From the NCBI RefSeq assembly GCF_020531965.1, contig NZ_JAJAWH010000004.1, positions 62,001 to 126,000 of the forward strand: 64,000 bases of DNA, in the 5' to 3' direction. Origin of the DNA: Pseudorhizobium xiangyangii (GTDB lineage Bacteria; Pseudomonadota; Alphaproteobacteria; Rhizobiales; Rhizobiaceae). Each line of letters opens with the position of its first letter. The stretch's first letter is position 1. The notes under the pieces were generated by a model that saw nothing but the letters and a program-made list of their open reading frames with translations, did not search any database and had not been told where the DNA came from. Shown in pieces: positions 1-7,171 of the stretch. Both the position numbers and the translations under genes were made by a program.

Positions 1-1
1 G

Positions 2-226
2 ACCGGAACCGTCTATTCCGCGTTCGGATCCGCCATCATGGCGGTCGGCTTCTTGCTGATGTACTTCGCGCCGCAATCCACAGAAAAAGGCTTGCGGATG
101 TCCGGCACGCTGTGGGTGGCTGGCGCTATCCTCCTCGGCATCTGCGCCGGGTTCCTTTTTGGAACTCAACTAAAGCCGATTCCGGACACGCCGTTGCTAT
201 CGAAAATTAGCCGTGGGGCGAAGTGA
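2..226 (+). CDS. Small two-helix membrane protein, probably 5' truncated by the window edge
   Basis: The reading frame is open to the left edge; the first ATG is at 38 and would give 62 residues, but no convincing ribosome binding site precedes it, so the start may lie outside the window. Two hydrophobic segments are visible (about residues 1-11 and 24-42 counted from the ATG at 38), followed by a short polar tail ending in SRGAK. I do not recognise the family. It ends about 45 bases before a terminator and lies on the 3' side of tRNA-Thr, a usual integration point for mobile elements, but no integrase or repeat of the tRNA end is visible here. Confidence 0.5.
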   Translation, partial: TGTVYSAFGSAIMAVGFLLMYFAPQSTEKGLRMSGTLWVAGAILLGICAGFLFGTQLKPIPDTPLLSKISRGAK

Positions 227-272
227 CCCCGCTACCAGGGCGCCGCGCTGCTACCAGTGTGCTACCACGCAT

Positions 273-306
273 AAAAAAACCCGCCGGACAAAGGCGGGTT
301 TTTTCG
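273..306. terminator. Bidirectional intrinsic terminator
   Basis: An A-run, a GC-rich hairpin (AACCCGCC ... GGCGGGTT) and a T-run follow each other, so it can stop transcription from both sides. It separates the small membrane gene from tRNA-Thr, which is transcribed leftward into it. Confidence 0.85.
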
Positions 307-317
307 TTGAATTTCAA

Positions 318-393
<76 letters not shown>

Positions 394-565
394 ATCCATT
401 AGCCGTCGAGTTAGCAGATTCTGATTTTCTGTAAAGTAAAAAACACCGGTTCGGCACCATCAACATCATCATTCATAATTCGAAGTCGTACGATTTGCGG
501 GTGCATCGGCCTTGTCGTGCATGGATTTTCTCCGCTAGGTATGGCCGTCATTACGAGGGCTATTC

Positions 566-1339
566 ATGGCTACGCCGAAAAAAAGCCTTTCCTTCAGCGC
601 TTCCTCCGCACCGGAGGCCATGGCTGCCCGGGAAGAACTGATTCGCATCTACGGCAACGCGCCCATGGACGAGGCCGACGTGATCGTTGCGCTCGGCGGC
701 GACGGCTTCATGCTTCATACGCTGCACGGCACCATCAACTCAGGCCAGGCCATCTACGGGATGAACCGCGGGTCTGTCGGCTTTCTGATGAACGATTATC
801 AGACGACCGGACTGCATGAGCGTATCGATGCTGCCGTGGAGAACGTCCTTCGTCCCCTGCAGATGAAGACCACGAACACAGATGGCACAAGCTCCACCGC
901 GCTTGCCATCAATGAGGTCTACCTGTTCAGGCAGTCCTACCAGGCCGCCAAGCTGAAGGTCGAGATCGACGGCAAGGTGCGCCTGGAAGAGCTCATCTGC
1001 GACGGCTTGATGATCGCCACCCCAGCCGGATCGACGGCCTATAATCTCTCCGCCCACGGCCCTATCCTGCCACTCGAGGCCCCGCTTCTGGCCATGACGC
1101 CGGTCAGCGCTTTCCGTCCGCGGCGTTGGCGCGGCGCACTGCTGCCGAACGGCGTGCGCGTCGACATCGACATCCTGGAGGCCGACAAGCGCCCGGTGAA
1201 TGCGGTTGCCGACAACATGGAGGTCAAGTCGGTGCTTCATATCCAGATCGAGCAGTCGGAGGACATGACCGCGCGGATCCTGTCGGATCCCGATCATTCC
1301 TGGTCGGACCGTATCCTTGCCGAGCAATTCAACAACTAG
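566..1339 (+). CDS. nadK: NAD kinase
   Basis: This protein phosphorylates NAD to NADP with ATP in the cytoplasm. The 257 residues carry the family signatures: the GGDG diphosphate-binding motif at about 44-47, the NE pair at about 116-117, and the stretch CDGLMIATPAGSTAYNLSAHG at about 145-165 that lines the NAD site. The length fits the short alphaproteobacterial form, which lacks the extra N-terminal region of many NAD kinases. The ATG at 566 is preceded by ACGAGG at reasonable spacing. The gene stands alone, converging on prfB across a strong terminator at 1349-1380. Confidence 0.95.
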   Translation: MATPKKSLSFSASSAPEAMAAREELIRIYGNAPMDEADVIVALGGDGFMLHTLHGTINSGQAIYGMNRGSVGFLMNDYQTTGLHERIDAAVENVLRPLQMKTTNTDGTSSTALAINEVYLFRQSYQAAKLKVEIDGKVRLEELICDGLMIATPAGSTAYNLSAHGPILPLEAPLLAMTPVSAFRPRRWRGALLPNGVRVDIDILEADKRPVNAVADNMEVKSVLHIQIEQSEDMTARILSDPDHSWSDRILAEQFNN

Positions 1340-1348
1340 GCACAACAA

Positions 1349-1380
1349 GAAAAAGGGCAGCTCGCGGGCCGCCCTTTTTC
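1349..1380. terminator. Bidirectional terminator between nadK and prfB
   Basis: GAAAAAGGGC pairs with GCCCTTTTTC (10 bp) around a GC-rich loop. The A-run and T-run on either side let it serve the converging nadK and prfB. Confidence 0.85.
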
Positions 1381-1402
1381 TCTATCTGTGATCGTGCCGT
1401 GA

Positions 1403-2531
1403 TCAGTCCAGGTCGGCGACAGCCGCATCCGAGCCGCTGATGCGGTGTGCCAGCGCTGCTTCCATGAACTCGTTGAGATCACCGTTCAGCACGTCGTCGG
1501 GAGCGGTGCTTTCCACACCCGTGCGCAGGTCCTTCACCAACTGATAGGGCTGCAGCACGTAGGAACGGATCTGGTGGCCCCAGCCGATATCGGTCTTGGA
1601 CGCCGCCTCGGCATTGGCGGCCTCTTCACGCTTCTTGAGCTCCGCTTCGTACAAGCGCGAACGCAGCATCTCCCACGCCTTGGCGCGGTTCTTGTGCTGC
1701 GAACGCTCCTGCTGGCAGGCTACGGCGATACCGGTGGGAATATGCGTGATACGCACGGCCGAGTCGGTCGTGTTGACGTGCTGTCCGCCGGCGCCCGACG
1801 AGCGGTAGGTGTCGATACGGCAGTCGCTTTCGTTGACGTCGATCTGAATCGAGTCGTCGACCACCGGATAGACCCAGATCGATGAGAACGAGGTGTGACG
1901 ACGCGCATTCGAATCGTAAGGCGAGATGCGGACGAGCCGGTGAACGCCGGATTCAGTCTTCATCCAGCCATAGGCATTGTGGCCCTTGACGAGAATGGTC
2001 GCCGACTTGATGCCGGCTTCGTCGCCATCGTGGACTTCGAGAATTTCGACCTTGTAGCCCTGGCGCTCGGCCCAGCGCGTGTACATGCGCAACAGCATGT
2101 TCGCCCAGTCCTGGCTCTCCGTGCCGCCTGCGCCGGAATGCACCTCGACATAGGTGTCGTTGGCGTCCGCTTCCCCGGAGAGCATCGCCTCGACCTGTCG
2201 GCGGTTGGCCTCGGTCTTCAGCACTTTCAGTGCCTCTTCGGCATCCTTGACGATGTCGGCGTCGCCCTCTTCCTCGCCCATTTCGATCAACTCGATATTG
2301 TCGTTGACCTGCTGTTCGAAGGATTTGACCGCCGAGATGCTGTCATCGAGCTGCTGACGCTCGCGCATCAGCTTCTGGGCTTCGGTCGCATCGTTCCAGA
2401 GGTTCGGATCCTCTGCCTTGTTGTTCAACCAGTCCAGTCGTCTTACCGCCTGATCCCAGTCAAAGATGCCTCCTCAGCAGGCTTATGGCCTGCTTGATTT
2501 CGTCGACTACACTGATGATTTCAGCCCGCAT
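1403..2531 (-). CDS. prfB: Peptide chain release factor 2, expressed through a programmed +1 frameshift
   Basis: RF2 terminates translation at UGA and UAA. The gene is split over two frames. The first, from the ATG at 2531, encodes 23 residues ([14 protein letters not shown]...) and stops at a UGA at 2462-2460. Shifting +1 there joins 352 more codons from 2461 down to 1403, giving about 375 residues, close to the E. coli length. The GGQ hydrolysis motif falls at about 248-250 ([10 protein letters not shown]). The stop-recognition tripeptide reads SPY ([10 protein letters not shown], about 203-205) instead of SPF, as in other alphaproteobacterial RF2s that I recall. A caller that ignores the shift would start it falsely at an internal TTG near 2428. 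mrcA and amiC lie upstream on the same strand. Confidence 0.96.
2459..2474 (-). promoter_or_regulatory. Programmed +1 frameshift site of prfB
   Basis: On the minus strand AGGAGG (2474-2469), CAT and then CTTTGAC follow one another. This is the classical RF2 autoregulatory arrangement: an internal Shine-Dalgarno element 3 bases ahead of the CTT-TGA slip site, with C after the stop. When RF2 is scarce the ribosome pauses at UGA and slips from CUU to UUU, making full-length RF2. Confidence 0.95.
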
Positions 2532-2634
2532 GGCTACGTTCTTGCTTTCGTTCTGAATTGGAAGACGGGGTGGACATAGTTGTGCCGGCCGCGGATGTAA
2601 AGGCCGCGCCGGCGCAAGGTGGCAAGACCGAAAC

Positions 2635-5091
2635 CTAGAAAAGGCCGGAGGCGCCGGAGGTGATCGCCTGCTGAGCCTGCGGCGACGTTTCGAGAATCTG
2701 GTCCGGCGGCAGATACTCGGTATCGCCGATAACGGAGAAGACGTCGGCCGGGCCGGTTCCGGGCTTGAAGGCCTCCACGATCGTGTCCGGCTCACCTTCG
2801 AAAGCCATCATGCCCGTCGTGCGATTGACCGGGATGAACTGCATGCCTTCCGGAACATGGAATTTCTCGGGAAGCATCCGCTTGACAGCCGGTTCCATGA
2901 AGTCGGCAAAGACCGGAGCCGCAAGCGAGCTACCAGTTCCACCGCGACCGAGCGGCGCCGGAGTGTCGAAACCGATGTAGACGCCGGCAACGAGGTTCGG
3001 CGTGTAGCCGACGAACCAGGCATCCTTTTCGTCGTTGGTGGTGCCGGTCTTGCCGGCGACCGGGCGATCGTCGATCTTGATCTTGCCGGCAGCGGTGCCA
3101 CGACGGACCACGCCCTCCATCATGGATGTGATCTGGTAGGACGTCATCGGGTCGAGGACCTGCTCGCGATTGTCGACGAGAATAGGCTCTTCCTGGTTTG
3201 CCCAGCTGGTCGCGTTGCAGCCGTCACAGGTGCGTTCCTCGTGGCGGAAAATGGTCTTCCCGTAGCGGTCCTGAATGCGGTCGATCACCGTCGGCTTGAT
3301 CTGCTTGCCGCCGTTGGCGAGCACGGCGTAAGCGGAAACCATGCGCAAGACGGTCGTCTCGCCCGAACCGAGCGACATGGCGAGAACCGGCAGCATCTTG
3401 TCGTAAATGCCGAACCGTTCCGCATATTCCGCGACGAGTTCCATGCTCATGTCCTGCGCAAGCCGGACAGTCATCTGGTTACGCGATTTCTCGATGCCGA
3501 GGCGGAGCGTCTGCGGACCGGCCGAACCGCCGCCGTAGTTTTCCGGACGCCATACCTGTCCGCCGGAGACCATCTCGATAGGCGCATCGAGGATAACCGA
3601 CGCGGGCGTATAGCCGTTGTCGAGTGCGGCGGCGTAAACGAAGGGCTTGAAGGAGGAGCCCGGCTGGCGCATCGCCTGCGTGGCACGATTGAATTCCGAC
3701 TGGGCATAGGAGAAGCCGCCAACCATGGCGAGAACACGCCCGGTATTCGGATCCATGGCGACGAGGCCACCCTGCACCTTCGGCGGCTGACGCAGACGGT
3801 AGCTTCCCTCGGCACCGGCAATGGGCTGGACGAAGATCACGTCGCCGGACGCCAGAACGCCTTCCGGCGACTTTGCCGTCTTCCGTTCGCCCTTCGCGTC
3901 ACGATAGGCCCACTTCATGTTTTCGGCGGTGATCGTGCCTCGCTCGCGAGCCTCGGCGACCTTGCCGGCCGCATCCGTGGATGGCTGCAGGCCAATATCG
4001 ACTTCGCCGGAAGAAACCGCCGTCACGACGGCGAGTTTCCACTCGGGCACATCCCGCAATGCAGGCAGCTTCGCCAGTTCAGGACCCCAGTCGCCGCCAA
4101 TACCGATCTGCTTCACCGGGCCATGGAAGCCGCGACGTTCATCATAATCCACGAGCCCTTTGTGAAGAGCCTTGCGCGCCAATATCTGCAGGTCCGGATC
4201 AAGAGAAGTCCGCACCGACAAGCCGCCCTCGTAGAGAGCGTCGTCGCTATACTGTCCAATGATCTGTCGACGGACTTCCTCCGCGAAGAAATCCGAGGCG
4301 AACAGATGGGTTCCGCCACGGCGCGGCTTCACGCCCAGCGGCTGCTGCTTGGCTTCGTCCGCATCGACCTGCGCGATGTAGCCGTTTTCCGCCATCCGAT
4401 CGATGACCCAGTTCCGGCGCTCGACCGCTGCCGCTTCCCGGCGGTAGGGGTGATAGTTGTTCGGCCCCTTCGGCAAGGCGGCAAGGTAGGCGGTCTCGGC
4501 AATCGTCAGTTCGGTGACGGACTTGTCGAAATAGGTCAGCGCCGCGCCAGCGATACCGTAGGAGTTGAGACCGAAGAAAATCTCGTTGAGATAAAGTTCG
4601 AGGATCTTGTCCTTCGAGTAGGTCTGCTCGATACGGAACGACAGGATCGCTTCCTTGACCTTGCGGTCGATCGTCTGGTCGTTGCTGAGCAGGAAGTTCT
4701 TGGCGACCTGCTGCGTGATGGTGGACGCACCTTCCGGCCGACGGCCGGAGCCGAGGTTCTGGAAATTGTTCAGGACGGCGCGGGCCAGACCGGCAGGGTC
4801 GATGCCAGGATGGTTGTAGAAATTCTTGTCTTCCGCAGAAAGGAAAGCGGCCTTGACGCGATCGGGAACCGCCTGGATCGGCAAGAACAGGCGCCGCTCG
4901 CGCGCGTACTCCGCCATCAACGCGCCATTGCCCGCATGTACGCGCGTTGCGACCGGCGGCTCATAGGCGCTCAACACCTCGTAATCCGGCAGATCCCTGG
5001 AGACGCCCGCGAGATAAACCGCGACGACGACGGCTACGGCCAGAAAGAGGACGCACCCCAAACCAAAGAAATACCCAATAAGTCTGATCAT
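2635..5091 (-). CDS. mrcA: Penicillin-binding protein 1A (bifunctional class A PBP)
   Basis: This enzyme polymerises glycan strands and cross-links peptidoglycan on the outer face of the inner membrane. The 818 residues show an N-terminal membrane anchor (about 6-29) and a GT51 transglycosylase domain with the catalytic glutamate in AEDKNFYNHPG (E87) and GASTITQQVAKN (121-132). A middle region of about 300-440 probably includes the OB-like insert. The transpeptidase domain has SSFK (serine about 479, lysine 482), SRN (536-538) and KTGT (681-684). It starts 235 bases after amiC on the same strand, consistent with a shared cell-wall role. No defects are seen. Confidence 0.96.
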   Translation of the reverse strand: MIRLIGYFFGLGCVLFLAVAVVVAVYLAGVSRDLPDYEVLSAYEPPVATRVHAGNGALMAEYARERRLFLPIQAVPDRVKAAFLSAEDKNFYNHPGIDPAGLARAVLNNFQNLGSGRRPEGASTITQQVAKNFLLSNDQTIDRKVKEAILSFRIEQTYSKDKILELYLNEIFFGLNSYGIAGAALTYFDKSVTELTIAETAYLAALPKGPNNYHPYRREAAAVERRNWVIDRMAENGYIAQVDADEAKQQPLGVKPRRGGTHLFASDFFAEEVRRQIIGQYSDDALYEGGLSVRTSLDPDLQILARKALHKGLVDYDERRGFHGPVKQIGIGGDWGPELAKLPALRDVPEWKLAVVTAVSSGEVDIGLQPSTDAAGKVAEARERGTITAENMKWAYRDAKGERKTAKSPEGVLASGDVIFVQPIAGAEGSYRLRQPPKVQGGLVAMDPNTGRVLAMVGGFSYAQSEFNRATQAMRQPGSSFKPFVYAAALDNGYTPASVILDAPIEMVSGGQVWRPENYGGGSAGPQTLRLGIEKSRNQMTVRLAQDMSMELVAEYAERFGIYDKMLPVLAMSLGSGETTVLRMVSAYAVLANGGKQIKPTVIDRIQDRYGKTIFRHEERTCDGCNATSWANQEEPILVDNREQVLDPMTSYQITSMMEGVVRRGTAAGKIKIDDRPVAGKTGTTNDEKDAWFVGYTPNLVAGVYIGFDTPAPLGRGGTGSSLAAPVFADFMEPAVKRMLPEKFHVPEGMQFIPVNRTTGMMAFEGEPDTIVEAFKPGTGPADVFSVIGDTEYLPPDQILETSPQAQQAITSGASGLF

Positions 5092-5326
5092 ATCGAAGCT
5101 ACCGTTCGGCTTTCATTCGGTGCTGGCGCACACCATCGCATGATTGTCGGGCTTTTGCACGGCGGCTACCGTAGCGCAAGCCGGCAAAGATCCAGAGGCC
5201 GATTCACCGCATCACATCAATGCGACTAACTGCTTGAATGTGAGGAAAATAGGGCTCTGCGATGAGACTTCCCGAAGCGGGGCACAGGAATGCGCAGCGT
5301 GTTGCAAGCGCGCCACCAATGGCACA

Positions 5327-6568
5327 TCACCCGCCGTTGGCTACGGCGCGATCCTTGTAACGGCTGACCGCGTCCACGAGAAGACCGTTGACCTTTGCCC
5401 GCCAGGTCTCGTCGAGAAGAAGCTTTTCGTCCTCGGGATTGGAAAGAAAGCCCAGTTCCAGAAGGACGGACGGAATATCCGGCGCTTTCAGGACCTGGAA
5501 CCCGGCATGGCGATGGGCATTGTTGATCAGCCCGACCTGCCCTTCGAAGGAGTTGAGCACGTTCCCGGCAAGCGCGATCGAAAATGCCTGAGTTTCTCGA
5601 CGTGTCAGGTCGAGCAGGATGTCGGCCACTTCCGGCGGCTCGTCCTTGAGGCTGAAGCCTGCCAACTGGTCGGACAGGTTTTCACGAGCGGCGAGATTCT
5701 CCGCCATCCGGTCGGAGGCGCGATCGGACAACGTATAGACGGTAGCTCCGCGAATGTCCTTCTGGCTCAGCGTATCGGCGTGCAGCGAGATGAACAGGTC
5801 GGCCTTCGCCTGACGGGCCAGCGTCACCCGTTCCGACAGCGAGAGGAACTTGTCGGTGTCGCGGGTCAGAATGGCTCTGGTGCCCGGCTGCTTGTTCAGT
5901 TGCTCTGCCAGTGCCCGAGCGAACGACAGCGTGATGGATTTTTCGGGTGTTTTCGTCGCGGTACCAATCGCACCGGTGTCGATGCCGCCATGACCGGCAT
6001 CGAGGGCCACGGTGAAGACGTTTTCGTCCGCCGCAACAACAGGCTCGTCCGTCGCATTCTCCTGCTCGTCGCCCCACCGTTGCTCACGCACCAGATTGGC
6101 AAAGAGCTCCGGTGTCGCCATCTCGGCATCGAGCACAAGGCGGAATTCGCCATTCTCGCCCTCCTGCACTTCAGCTAGGCCCAGTCGGACCGGTCGCTTG
6201 GCGGTGAGGACGATCCGCGCACTGGTGTCGTCCATGGCTCCGAAACGGATATCGCTGAAGAGGCCCCGCGCTTTCAGATCCTCCGCTGCAAATCCAAAGG
6301 CCGTGGCAGGCAGATCGATCACAACCCGCTCCGGCGCCGTCACATAGTGAATTGCAAATTCGGGCTTGTCCTCGAAATCGATCACGATCCGGGTCCTGGC
6401 CTCATCGCCGGCAATCCGGGCCGCGAACGCGAGGAGAGGCTTATCGGGAGCGGCATGAACGGAGGCAGGAACCAGCAAAGCTGAAACGGTCAGCGAACAG
6501 AGTGCCGCCCGCATGATTCGTTTGCACAACCGCCTCCCCCGCGCCGCATGCGCGATCGCCTTCTTCAT
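5327..6568 (-). CDS. amiC: N-acetylmuramoyl-L-alanine amidase with AMIN domain
   Basis: It cleaves the amide bond between MurNAc and the stem peptide in the periplasm, probably during cell separation. From the ATG at 6568 the protein has 413 residues: a long signal peptide ending near SVHA-APDK (about residue 40), an AMIN septal-targeting domain (about 45-140) and an amidase_3 domain. Zinc-site signatures are VALDAGHGGIDTG, the glutamate in PEKSITL, SLHADT and the catalytic glutamate in LLELGFLSN. An upstream in-frame start at 6628 would add 20 residues without signal-peptide character, so I prefer 6568. It precedes mrcA. Confidence 0.93.
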   Translation of the reverse strand: MKKAIAHAARGRRLCKRIMRAALCSLTVSALLVPASVHAAPDKPLLAFAARIAGDEARTRIVIDFEDKPEFAIHYVTAPERVVIDLPATAFGFAAEDLKARGLFSDIRFGAMDDTSARIVLTAKRPVRLGLAEVQEGENGEFRLVLDAEMATPELFANLVREQRWGDEQENATDEPVVAADENVFTVALDAGHGGIDTGAIGTATKTPEKSITLSFARALAEQLNKQPGTRAILTRDTDKFLSLSERVTLARQAKADLFISLHADTLSQKDIRGATVYTLSDRASDRMAENLAARENLSDQLAGFSLKDEPPEVADILLDLTRRETQAFSIALAGNVLNSFEGQVGLINNAHRHAGFQVLKAPDIPSVLLELGFLSNPEDEKLLLDETWRAKVNGLLVDAVSRYKDRAVANGG

Positions 6569-7060
6569 GCTGCCATCTTCCCCAACTTCCGCCCGAGGCG
6601 CCTGCCACGTCCCGCCAAATGCTTGCATCCGGCCCGATTTTGCGCATCGGCGCTTTACGAATCAACGACTTCCAATAGCCTCTCAATCTTATCTACAATA
6701 TGGCGACACAGGCTTTTCCCTTGCTATTATGTCACAGAAACCATACAAGGCGCATGAGGACTAGAGTGTTGACGGGATAGTCTTCCGGTGGGCCGGCCAG
6801 CCTTAGGGACCTGGCGCCAAAACCGGGCAGTTCATCCGCCGTCTGTACACTCTACTCCTGATACTCGATCTCAGCCGGCAGGGCCGGACCAATACCGGGT
6901 GGCTTGCCACCCACGCTCACACGGAGCAACTCCACCGGGCCCACGAGGCCTAAGACATCGTCATTCTCGTTTGGACTTTCATGTCGCGGCAAGTGTTTCA
7001 GAACCTGGATACCCTGAAGGAGCTAAATGCCCCGTCAGCCGTCCGGTCGTCGCCGCAATG
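6569..7060. other. Intergenic region between divergent amiC and rne
   Basis: No convincing gene lies in this stretch. The part next to amiC is relatively AT-rich and probably holds the promoters. A possible rne promoter is GCGACA (6713-6718) followed after 16 bases by TATTAT, which would leave a leader of over 400 bases ahead of rne. I could not define a firm transcription start. The structured part of the leader is listed separately. Confidence 0.4.
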
Positions 7061-7171
7061 CCGTCCCACGGGAATATTTTTTTCCGGCGCAATCACCATC
7101 TTGCATGAACGGCCTGTCCCCGCGGCAGGCTTTTTTGCACCTGCTCGGCTGCGCCGAGGAGCAGAGTTTAC
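7061..7171 (+). promoter_or_regulatory. Structured 5' leader of rne: tandem terminator-like hairpins and an SD-sequestering hairpin
   Basis: Three hairpins lie directly ahead of the rne ATG. The first (CCGT CCC ACGG, 7061-7071) is short and followed by a T-rich stretch. The second pairs GCCTGTC (7112-7118) with GGCAGGC (7124-7130) and is followed by six Ts, an intrinsic-terminator shape 36 bases before the start codon. The third pairs CTGCT and CGGC (7141-7149) with GCCG and AGCAG (7152-7163) and buries the ribosome binding site GAGGAG (7156-7161). GCAGG (7125-7129) can instead pair with CCTGC (7140-7144), which would break both the terminator and the SD hairpin. RNase E autoregulation through its leader is known in enterobacteria; here a role is inferred. 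Confidence 0.5.

Noticed and set aside
1403..2428. prfB as a 341-residue protein starting at an internal TTG
   Set aside because: The frameshift site and the upstream 23-codon frame explain the gene better and restore the normal RF2 length.
2857..5229. A 790-codon open frame on the plus strand opposite mrcA
   Set aside because: No recognisable domain and no ribosome binding site; mrcA has all PBP motifs on the minus strand.
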